64,000 nucleotides of DNA from Halichoerus grypus (taxonomy: Eukaryota; Chordata; Mammalia; Carnivora; Phocidae), in the NCBI RefSeq assembly GCF_964656455.1, contig NC_135720.1:99956696-100020695 (forward strand), in the 5' to 3' direction. Positions 13,351-24,600 of this stretch are shown piece by piece (positions within the stretch are counted from its first letter, which is position 1; every line of letters begins with the position of its first letter). The translations under genes were made by a program, and so were the position numbers. Under the pieces are notes generated by a model that was given only the letters and a program-made list of their open reading frames with translations, searched no databases and was not told the origin of the DNA.

Positions 13351-13855
13351 GGCTACACCAGGTTGCAAAAAAACAACTAATAGGTTTGACAAAATCAGAG
13401 CACTTTCCCAAGAGTTGATAATCTTTTTGCAATAAAGGGTTTTTCTTTTTCTGATTACTGTAATTACAGTACTACAGATTCATTTTAGAAAATTCAGAAA
13501 AGGATGTCTCACCACATGAAGATAAACTCATGCTCTTGTATTTCTGTTTAATCTCATTTGTTCTTTGCCTGGCTTTTTGTCTGATTGTTCGTTTTGTGAG
13601 AGAAGGGGATGAGGGGACTAGGTCCTGCTTCTGTTACTGTTCTCTAGGAGAATAATAATGTAAGCATTCTCAGATCTCCCTACACATCAAGGTTGTCAGT
13701 ATCACTATGCAATAAAATTTCTTCTGTTACTTTATCTTAAAACTGGTCTAAAATACCTATGTCATAGTTTTGTCATATATCCATGAGAAAAGCAAAGCTC
13801 ATTGAGATATGGATGCTGGATGGTAATCAGAGGTAACCCAATCTCTCAGTGTCTT

Positions 13856-14022
13856 TTTATTTTTTTTGAAAGAGAGAGAGAGAGTTCACAGAGGAATAGT
13901 GAGAGGGAGTAGCAGACTCCCTGCTGAGCAGAGAGCCTGATGGCAGGGACTCAATCTCAGGACCCCAGATCATGACCCCAGCGGAAGGCAGAAACTTAAC
14001 CAACTGAGCCACCCAGGCGCTC
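13856..14022 (-). mobile_element. SINEC, minus
   Basis: Flanked by 'aatctctcagtgtctt' on both sides; ends 'gagccacccaggcgctcc'. Confidence 0.88.
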
Positions 14023-14162
14023 CAATCTCTCAGTGTCTTGCTCACACATGTGCACCTGAATGCAGATCTGTAGCTTCAGAAGATTTCAAATTAGCACATT
14101 TTATGGACCTTCAGGTTCATTCAAAAATAACCTAACCCTCAAATACCAAATTTGGGAATGTG

Positions 14163-14555
14163 TGTGACGCTGCTTGGGCTGCCGTAACAAAATACTGCAG
14201 ACTGGGTGGTGTGAACAACAGAAATTTATTTTCTCACAGTTCTGAAGGTTCAAAGTCTGAAACCAAGGTGACAGTATGGTCAGTTTCTGGTGAGGTTTCT
14301 CTTCTTGGCTTGCGGAGAGCTACCTTCTCACTGTGTTCTCACATGGTATCTTCTTGTATATATGGAGATGAGAGAGAGAGGACTCTCTGGTGTCTCTCCT
14401 GATACGTACACTAATCCTGTTGGATCAGGGTTCATTCTTATGACCTCATTTAATCTTAATTACTTCCTTAGAAACCCAATTACAAATGCAGCCACACTGG
14501 GGACTAGGGCTTCAACATATGAATTTTGGGAGGGCACAAACATTCATCCATAAAG
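14163..14555 (+). repeat. Old interspersed repeat, same family as 55096-55540
   Basis: 'gctgccgtaacaaaatactgcagactgggtgg ... aacaacagaaatttattttctcacagttct' is a common ancient mammalian repeat. The copy in the other gene's intron belongs to the same family but sits at a different place. I cannot name the subfamily. Confidence 0.6.
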
Positions 14556-15626
14556 GAAGATAAGGATTTCCCATATGCTGTGTTTTTAACTTTGAAGCAT
14601 AAGCATTGTTTTTGTTAGAACACCATTGGAGACATCATTGCTATGTCTAATACACTCTAACAAGAGGATATATTCTAATTTATTTGAACATTGTATCTCC
14701 CTACAATTAAGCATTAATAAATTATAATATTTTTATCCTTATAAATATTAATGTAATGAAAATGTATGCCTAAAATTTTTCCAGTATATATTATTATTTC
14801 CTCAGAATTCCAAGAAGTTAAATTAGTGAGGCAAGGATGTGAACCTATTAAGGGTATTGATACAGATTGGGTGGGTAATCTAATTTTAAAAGTGAGAAAT
14901 CTACCTTCTGTTTTTAGAACCAGAAGGAGAATATTGCCTTTGTGGGGGAGGGGCGGAGGAATTTAATGCATTGTAATAAAGGGCAAGGTTTGAATGGGAA
15001 TGAATGAGGACACTGGCTGCCTGGGTGTAGCTGAAAGAGTGGTTGAAAGTATTAAAGAAAAGCATTTACTTCTTAGTGGACTTACCTATGGTTCTAGGAA
15101 TGTCAAGTATATGAGCCAGACTCATGGCAGGTAAAAAATGGCAAATGATCATTAGTAATTTGAAAAGATCTTGATGAGGGTGTATTTATAAAAGATTAAG
15201 AAGGGTTTAAGGAAACCAGCAAAAACTAATACAGGAGCACCCCAGTATTACTAACAGTTGGGAGCTATGAATGGGCAATGTGAAGAACCCATTCCTAGAA
15301 CCAGAGAGTAGCTACATGGACAAGAATGTGGAACTAGAGTGAAAATGGGTAGTATATACTTAGCATTTATAGGTGTACTTCAAAATCTTCAATCAAGTAC
15401 TTCCTTTTGTTCTTTAAGTCCCCATTGGAGGGTTGCTTCTGGGTGAATCCATTATCATTCTAGTGGCATCATGTAACAAATCTTCTCTTGTTATATTACT
15501 AATGAATTTGGAACAACTGAGATCACTACATTGTTTTGTTTTATTTTTCCTCCTGTATTCCTCAGAAGTTCATACACTAAACAATCCAATGTAGGTCTTT
15601 GTTCCCTTTGTTTTGTTTTCCCAGCA

Positions 15627-15695
15627 ATGGCCTTATTCCTGGAGTTGCTGTTCCTGGCTCTTGTGTTGCTTCCATTCTTTCCTGCAAATGGACAG
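15627..15695 (+). CDS. CRISP3: CRISP3-like coding exon 1 (signal peptide)
   Basis: The exon begins at 15625 after the acceptor 'ttttcccag'; the ATG at 15627 has A at -3 and G at +4 (strong start context). It encodes 23 residues beginning [16 protein letters not shown], a leucine-rich signal peptide ending PANGQ. The donor is gtatgg and the exon ends in phase 0. The sequence is clearly diverged from the matching exon of the downstream gene ([16 protein letters not shown]). Confidence 0.93.
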
Positions 15696-18600
15696 GTATG
15701 GTGGAGGTTGAAAATATTTTCAGAACAGCTGAAGCAACTTATAAACAGAAATCTATTAGATCAATTTTCAAAAGTGAAAAGGAGTAGAGAGTCTGGTACA
15801 TCACAAAGTACTCATTGGTTGCTCAAGTAGTTAACACAATTAAGTCTAAGGCTGTGGTGACCGGTGTTGTAGCCTCTAGCCACAGGAGGGTATTGAACAC
15901 TGGAGATATGGATGGTCAGAATTGAGATCTGCATAATTACATAGCAGAATTCAAGACTTAGTAAAAAAGGAAGGTAAAATATTTCATTAATAATTTTAAT
16001 ACTGACTGCATGATGAAAACATAGTATTTTGAAACAATTAGATAAATAAATATATTATAAATATCAATTTAATCTGTTTATTTTTTCTTTTTCGAAGTGG
16101 CCACCCAGAAATTAAAATTACCTTTGATGCTATCATTATATTTCTATTGACAGCAATAGTCTACAGGTTTAAAAGCTAATGAAACTCACCCTGTCCAAAG
16201 ATCTTTACTGATCTCCTTATATTTAATTCATTACAATGTGATCCTCACAGAAAATTAGCAATATATTTATATAATCGCAAATTAGCAAAACTTCTTCACA
16301 TACATCACCACATTTATTTTCATAGTCAATGTGTAAGAATAATAATACCTATTTTTTAAGTTAAAAAAGAAACTTTAGTAAAGAGATTAAGTATTTGGAT
16401 TTTTTCATGGTCTTACAATTAATATATAAAGAATAAGATGCTCTAATTATTTCTAATATGCTGCTTTACTTTAATAATCCTAAGAACAGGATCAATGATT
16501 CTCTTAAATGTTTGGTGGGTAGGTGTCTATATAAGGTGTCTATCTTCTGATCAGAAAAACTCTGAATGTGAAGTTTGGTCATTGCTGTCTATTTCCACAT
16601 TCTCCTTTAACTCTGAGCATACAAGAATAGCTAGGACTCCACAGATCAGAGTTCAGGCAATAGGTCAAAACTCATGTGGCATTCAGAAATATAGTCATTA
16701 TGTTACCATAATTAATTTTCAATCTGAAGACAATTTATTCATCACCTGGGTCTTATTCAAAAAGTTTGTTGCCTTCCCGATCTCTTTCCTAAAGATTTTT
16801 TTAAAATTTTATTTATTTATTTGAGAGAGAGAGCAAGAGAGAGAGAGAGCGCACCAGCGGGGGGAGGGAGGCAGAGGGAGAAGCAGACTCCCCGCTGATC
16901 AGGGAGCCCAATTGCAAGGGAGATCAATCTTGGGACCCCGGGATCATTACCTGAGACAAAGGCAGACGCTTAACCAACTGAGCCATGCAGGAGCCCCCTA
17001 AAGATTTTTTTTCATGGTCCTTTCCAATCCCCAGTTATCTCTCTGGTCCATCTCCTGGTCTTCATTATAAAATTATTTAAAAGAGAGATATATTTTGCTC
17101 TTTTGCACTGCTAAATGTTTGCTAATCAGATTTTCTGCATACCTTCTGCCTGGTATGGTTTTTTCTGCACCTTCTCAATAGAAAACACTATTCATCCTTT
17201 ATAACCTCAATCCAGACCATCTTTTGCAAAGCTTTCCTAGCCTGAATAAGAATTGATCCCTTGTTTTTTATACATCTAGCAGAATCCACCTATCTTCAGT
17301 TATCATGTGGTATTGTAATTATTATTCATGTCATATAGTTTACCGAAATAAATTTCTTTTTTAAGATTTGATTTAATCATTTTAGAGAGAGAGAGAGTGA
17401 CAGTGCACAAACAGGGAGGGGTAGAGGAAGAGGGAGAAAGAATCGAAATAAATTCTTGAAGGATAGATAGATACCTTATTAGATCCATTTTATGCTCAAC
17501 ACTCTTCATATTCCCTGTCACCTAATAAAAGCTTTCTTGAAGCTCATTAAAAAACAACAAAGACATGTCTTCAGTAGGACTTGTATCTACAAAAGATAGG
17601 ATAAGAAGGAGGAAATAATTATTTCTTTCTCAGGGACCAAATTTTGATGTGTTTTGAAATGAAATTCTATGAAGCAGGTTTTTGAGAGTCAATAGGAAAT
17701 ATCCAAGGATGTTATTTTATGTCTTAGTGTGCAGCAGAAGTGGGCCACGGCTAATATTTCACATGTGCATCCTTTCTAGCTTAGGCATTAGTAGCTGGGA
17801 ATGTGCCAAATCTGTGAGTACAATGAAATTCACTAAAAAAAAAAAAAAAGAAAGAAAAGAAAAGAAATTCGTTATTGGTTCCTGTCCTTAGGAACATAAA
17901 GCAAGTAGGAGAATGGATGCATAAATTAATAATGGCAATAAATGTGGTTAAACCTAAGTTTGCACTATTTGGAGGGCTTTGAGCAACTTCAGTATTGGGA
18001 GAAGAGAGAATAACTTACCCCAATGTGTCAGATAAAATCAACAAAGAGTCCTATCTATTTAGACTTAGATTTTAAACTCTTGGTCATGTTCATACAACAT
18101 AACACTCATGTGTAATTTTAAGTCATCAAATATCTCAGACCTTGTGAGAACAATTCACACACCCTACTCTACCTCCAGGATAGACATCTCCTCCCTGCCA
18201 CACACACAATGATAAAATATACCAAAAATTTCAGCAGCTGATTTAATACTTTATTCTGTTACTAAAAAGGAACAGAGTCAGCAATGGCCCATTAACTGGA
18301 TGATTTTGTTCCCTCTAAATGGCCTTGGAAATTTTTTAATATTGCAAAAGTACCTTTTGAGTGATGCCATGAAATCAGATCATATAATAAAATAGATCAT
18401 AATATCTATCATAATAGGAAGAATAATTTTATTAGCACTGAAAGCACTTTGAACCTGAACATCCCTTCCCTAGATACATTTTAAATACATTATTTCTCTA
18501 AATACAGACCATATCAGGTCAAACTTTCCTTAAAGTCTAGGATGAATCTTGAGGTCTACTCTCATCCCACCTGCTGCAGCCTGATCGAATGTGAATGAAT

Positions 18601-21600
18601 ATGTCTTAATGTTTCTATTGTGTACCTTTATGGTTATAAAATATTATCACTCATATGGCTAGAAAAGGCACAGTAAGAATTCCCTTGAAACTAGAAATTG
18701 GCATCTGTGGCCTCAGAGGAGATTTTAATTTGTCATGCCATGAATTTCATCCTCCTTCTCAAAGCTTCAAATTACTTCTTTCCTATCTGTCATAGCTTTG
18801 GCTCAGGTTCATTGGCAATGCTTAACAACTAATATTGATTTGAACTGAATGCTCTTTAAAATGATCTTTGTTCCCTCGACCGTTTATTCACTCTTAAATG
18901 CAATTTTAACAAATGTTAAGAAGATAACCCTAATTTTATCTCCCTTTAGGATCCATCCTTTACTGCTTTGCTAACCACTCGAAAGCAAGTCCAAAAAGAG
19001 ATTGTAAATAAACACAATGAACTAAGGAAATCAGTCTCTCCACCTGCCAGCAACATGCTAAAGATGGTAAGAGGTAGTGATAAAGGCTAATGGTGTGAAT
19101 CAGCAGTGATAAGAGCAGGGAGCTGGTAACTGGCATCTCTTAAGAACTTTGTTTTGCTTCCATTCTGCTATTTCATTTGAGCTGTATTATGGGCAGGGCA
19201 AAAATTAATTTTCCTTTATAATGGTTAAATAATCTAGCAAGGGTGCGGGGCTATTAAGTCGGGAAGGCATAATTAGAAGCCAAATCTTCAGACATCAAAT
19301 GTGAAGCCATTGCACTTTTTGTTCACTATCTGCCCTAGTCTAAAATAAAGGAGTCCACTTTCCTTCAAAATCAGTGCCATTTAGGGTTAATAATAGTTCA
19401 CTTTCCAAGACACAATCCATAAATGCTAGATATCTCCCATCTGAGTGCAGTGGGCTACAAGTGGAACTGGGAATAAACTAGGCTAGTTTATTACCATTGA
19501 AATATAATTTAAAGACTTCGCATATTGATGAGTGCTTAGACTAGCACTATTACTAAAAATCCTAGGTGTGGCTCCTGTGTTATCATAAATTGTCAGATAC
19601 TGTATTGGATATTTCTGTCAGTAGACACATCATTTATGAACTTCTCTTCATGTGGAAATTGGCACTGGAGCAGATAAACACACACACACACACACACCCC
19701 TAACAAAAGATCTTATCATACCAATGACAATGAATATATCTATAGAAATTTTAAAGTAGTGCGAATCAACCTACCAATCAGATTATAAAGTATATGTTTC
19801 ACTGGAGTTGAATCTTTAAGTGCATTTTTTTTTCTTGTGACATTTAGGAATGGAACCGAGAAGCAGCAGCAAATGCCCAAAAGTGGGCAAACAAGTGCAC
19901 TTTAGAACACAGCATGCCAGAGGACCGAAAAACCAGTACGTAAATGAGTATTTTTTGAATAAATGAACAAATAAAATAATATTGGAAAAATCAAATAGAA
20001 TGGAACATTCTGGGATGTTTTAGAAGACTTAATGAATAAATGTTGCTTATACTGCTCTATTTAAAATCAAGCTATCTGTAGAAGGAGAGAGAATTATAAG
20101 TATCATTTCGTGCTTGTTGACTGTTTATGTTATGCAAATAATTTCTGAAGCAATACTTCATTTGTTCCTCTCAACCAGCTCATGAGTCAACACGTCATGT
20201 ATCATCATTTCTCCAGCTTCAAAGATTAGGGACATGGGTGAAATGACCTAGGAGCACATCCTGAAGTTGTGTCATGTACTGGAAAGTTAACCAGGCTTAT
20301 TGATTTATTTTTTTAATCTTTTATTTAAGTTCAATTTAATTAATATATACTATATTATTAGTTTCAGAGGTGGAATTCAGTGATTCATCAGTTGCATACA
20401 ATACCCAGTGTTCATTATATCATGTGCCCTCCTTAATGTCCATCACCCAGTTACCCCATCCCCCCACGACCTTCCCTCCAGCAACCCTGAGTTTGTTTCC
20501 TAGAGTTAAGAGTCTCTTATGGTTTGCTTCCCTCTGTGTTTTCATCTTGTTATTTTCCTTCCTTTCCCTTATGTGTATCTGTTTTGTTTCTTAAATTCCA
20601 CATATGAGTGATATATATATATATATATATGATATATAGATATATAGAATATATAGAATATGTATATAGGAATATTACTCAGCCATCAAAAAGAATGAAA
20701 TCTTGCCATTTGCAATGATATGGATGGAACTAGAGGGTATTATACTTAGTGAAATAAGCCAGTCAGAGAAAGACAGGCTTATTGATTCCTAATCCACTGC
20801 CCTTTTTCTATATTGTGCTGCTGTTTGGTGTTTAAATATCTCTTTTTTTATGTTTATAAATATACTGAATTATGTGAATAGTTCCTGAATTTTGCTGTAA
20901 AAATACTTAAACTTTTAATATCATCATGAATATTTTGTGTATGTTCACTCAGTTTTTACTTTTTGATAATAAATAGTCAAGTAGTTTGCATAGACTGTGT
21001 ACCTATAAAGCATAGAATAATATATCACATGCAAAAAACTATAAAAGTTTCAAGAATTATAAAAATTATGAGAGAGAACTTTTATGCATAAACTTTACAT
21101 AAAATATTTATTTACATTATCAAGCATGAAAGGCAAACTCAATTTGAAAGTAGTGAATAATTACCTATAATTTCAGTAGAATTATTATTTATATTGTTGA
21201 TATTAACATTATAATGAAATTATGAAGAGAGATAACTGCATTCAGTAGAAGATTAAAACAAATGGTCTTAAGATCAAATTATGTTAGATTCTGAGTTTCT
21301 TTCCTTCCATATTAAAGAAGATATACAAGAATATTTTATATTCTCTTGAAGCAGCATGTAGACATAATATTTCAAGCCACCAAAATGCAAATATTATGTG
21401 AGAGCTGAAAAGATAGGCAAATGTTTCTGGGCTGCAAGACATTTATTAATGTTTTCATTTTTTTATTATTTTTTATTTTTTATTCTTATTTTTTAATTAA
21501 TTTTATTGTAACAACAATGCTTTTTAAAAAATTTTATTGTAGTAAGAATACTTAACATGAGACCTACACTCTTGACCAATTTTTAAATATATTATACAAT

Positions 21601-24600
21601 ATTGTTGACTACATGTACATGTTGTATAGCAGATATCTAGAACTTATTCACCTTGCTTACCTGAAATTCATTGATTAGTAAGTCCCCATTTCTCCTTTCC
21701 CTCATCCCCAGCCGCCACCATTGCACTCTTTGATTCTGTGAATTTGATTCTTTTAGATATTTCACATAAATGGACTCGTTTAGTAGTCTTTCTGTGACTG
21801 GTATATTTTGCTTAGCATCATGTCCTCAAGTTTCACCCATGTTATCACATGTTGCAAAACTTCCTTCTTTTTTTAAAGATGAATGATATTCATCATATAT
21901 ATATATATATATATATATATGTCATCTTGTCATCCGTTCACCTGTCCATGAACATTTAGGTTGTTTCCAAATGTTGCCTATTATGACTAGTGCTGCAACG
22001 AACATGAGTGTACTAATATCTCTTCAAGATGCTGATTTCAATTCTTTTGGATAAATACTCAGAAGTGGTATTGCTGGATCATTTTGTAGCTCTACTTTCA
22101 ATTTTTTGAGGAACCTCCATACTGTTTTCCACAGCAGCTACACTATTTTTTCATTCTCACCAACAGTGTACATGATTCCGATTTCTCTACATCCTCACCA
22201 TTACTTGTTGTCTTTTTTTTTCTTTTTGGTAATAGACATCAAAACAGATGTAAGGTGATATCTCATTGTGATTTTAATGTACATTTCTCTGATGATTAGT
22301 AATGTCGAGCTTCTTTTCACATACCTGTTGGTCATCTGTATGTCTTCTTTGGAAAAATGCCTGTTCAAATCTTCTGCCCATTTTTTGAGCAGAAGAGATG
22401 AACAGGTATTTTTACAAAGAAGACCTACAGGTGGCCAGCACTGACATGAAAAGATGTTCAAAATCAGCCATCATCAGGGAAATGCAAATCAAAACTACAG
22501 TGAGGTATCACCTCACACTTATCAGCATGGCTAAAATTAAAAAAAAAAAAAAAACAATAAACAACAACTGTTGGAGAGGATGTGGAGAAAAAGGAACCCT
22601 CATGCACTCTTCGTGGGAATCCAAACTGATGCTACCACTGTGGAAGACAGTACAGAGGTCCTTGAAAAAGTTAAAAATAGAACTATCTTGCAATCCAGTA
22701 ATTATGCTACTGGCTGTTAACCCCAAAACTACACAAACACTAATTCAAAGGGATACATGCACCTCTATGTTTACAACAGCATTATTTATAATAGCCAAAT
22801 TATGGAAGCAGCCCAAGTGTCCACTGATAAATGAATGGATAGAGATGTGTATACACATACGCATATATATATATATATGATGCAATATTATTCAGCCATA
22901 AAAAAGGAAATTTTGTCATTTGGAACCACATGGATGGAGCTAGAGAGTATAAGGCTAGGTAAAATAAGTCAGAGAAAAACAAATTTTATATGATTTCACT
23001 CATATGTGGAATTTGAGAAACAAAACAAATGAGAGAAAAGAAAGAGAGAGAGACAAACCAAGAAAATTACTCAACATAGAGAACAAACTGATGATTACCA
23101 GAGGGGAGGTGGGTGGGAGGATGGGTGAAATAGGTGATGGGGATTAAGGAGTGCACTTGTGATGAGCACAGAGTGATATATAAAATTGTTGAATCACTAT
23201 ATTGTACACCTGAAACTAATATAACACTGTATGTTAACTGTATTGGAATTAATAAAATAAAATAAAATAAATTAAAATGCTAAATAAAAAGTGGTAAATA
23301 AAAAATATTCAGAAAAAACAAAACAAAACCAAATCTGCCCATTTTTAAATAGGGATAATTTTTGCTATTGGGTTATATGAGTTCTTTATATACTTTGAAA
23401 ATTAACTCCTTATCAATTATAAGCTATGCAAATGTTTTCACCCATTCCATAAGTTGCCTTTTCACTTTGTTGATTGTTTCTTTTGTTGTGGAGAAACTTT
23501 TTAGTTTTGTTCAGTCCCACTTATTTATTTTTGCTTTTGTTGCTTATACTTTTAGTGTCCTATCCAGGAAAGAATTGCTAAGACCAATGTCAAAGAGGTT
23601 TTTCTGTATGTTTTCTTCTAGGAAGTTGTCGGTTTCAGGTCTTATGTTTAAATCTTTAATCTGTTTTGAGTTAATTTTTGTGAGTGTTTTAAGATAGGGG
23701 TCTAAATTAACTCTTCTCCATGTGGCTGTGCAATTTTCTCATCACCACTCTTTGAAGAGAGTATTTTTTGCCCATTGAGAAGAATTAATATTGTTAAAAT
23801 GTCCATGTGACCCAAAGCCATTTATATACCCATTGGTCAGTTGTACATCTTCCTTGGAGAAATGTCTATTCAAGTTCATTGTGATCAAAAAAGATCTATA
23901 GTCAATTCCTCAGGCAGCCCCCTGAAAAAGATAGATCTTTGGGCATTTCATCCAACTCTTTCAGCTGAAACTTGGGTTTTTTATCTATTCACTCTGTGCT
24001 GAACTAGGAAGGGAAGCTGTGGCAACTATGAACCCAAATCTCTATCTATTCTCATTTGCCCCAGGCAGCTAGATTATGCTGGATCTTATTAGCATTCTCA
24101 GAGAGGAAAGTCAGAAGCCAGTCTTTGGGGCAGCCTCTGGAAAATTTGTGGCATTTGATACCCAGACCAAAACTGTCCCACTCCAGGGAGAAACAGGCAG
24201 CAGTGGTGTTAGTCAGCTTGCTCTGTGCTGAGCTGGGGAGAAGAGCCATGGCACCTACCAATCCAAACTACCATCTCTGCTCTCCCCCAGGGGGCAACAC
24301 TGCGAAAAACTTCAGAGCTCCAAGACTGGCAAGACAGAAGTCAGTTCTTTAGGGACCCCTGGAGAAATTGGAGCGTTGGACACACTGATCAACTCTTTGC
24401 TTCCCCAGGAGGAAGCTGAGAACTAAGATTTTTCATTTGCTTGCTCTGTGCTGAGCCAAGGGGAGGAGATATGGTATCTACCAGCTCAAGCCACCATCTC
24501 CATTCTCCTACAGATGGCTAGCCTGTGCCTGACTGTCAGAGCTCCAAGACTACCAAGACAGAAGCCAGCCATCTGGGGAGTTTCCATAGGGAAGGTTGGG

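Larger units (their letters stand above)
7496..15624 (+). other. CRISP3: CRISP3-like first intron
   Basis: About 8 kb. It holds SINEs at 8.77, 9.98 and 13.86 kb, MIR-like pieces near 9.14-9.26 and 13.2-13.35 kb, and an old interspersed repeat at 14.16-14.55 kb. 10.2-13.1 kb is AT-rich, with no exon I can support. Confidence 0.7.

Noticed and set aside
19936..19941. Use of the second GT (gtaaat) as exon 3 donor
   Set aside because: It would add four bases and shift the frame into exon 4; the first GT gives the conserved CRISP sequence.
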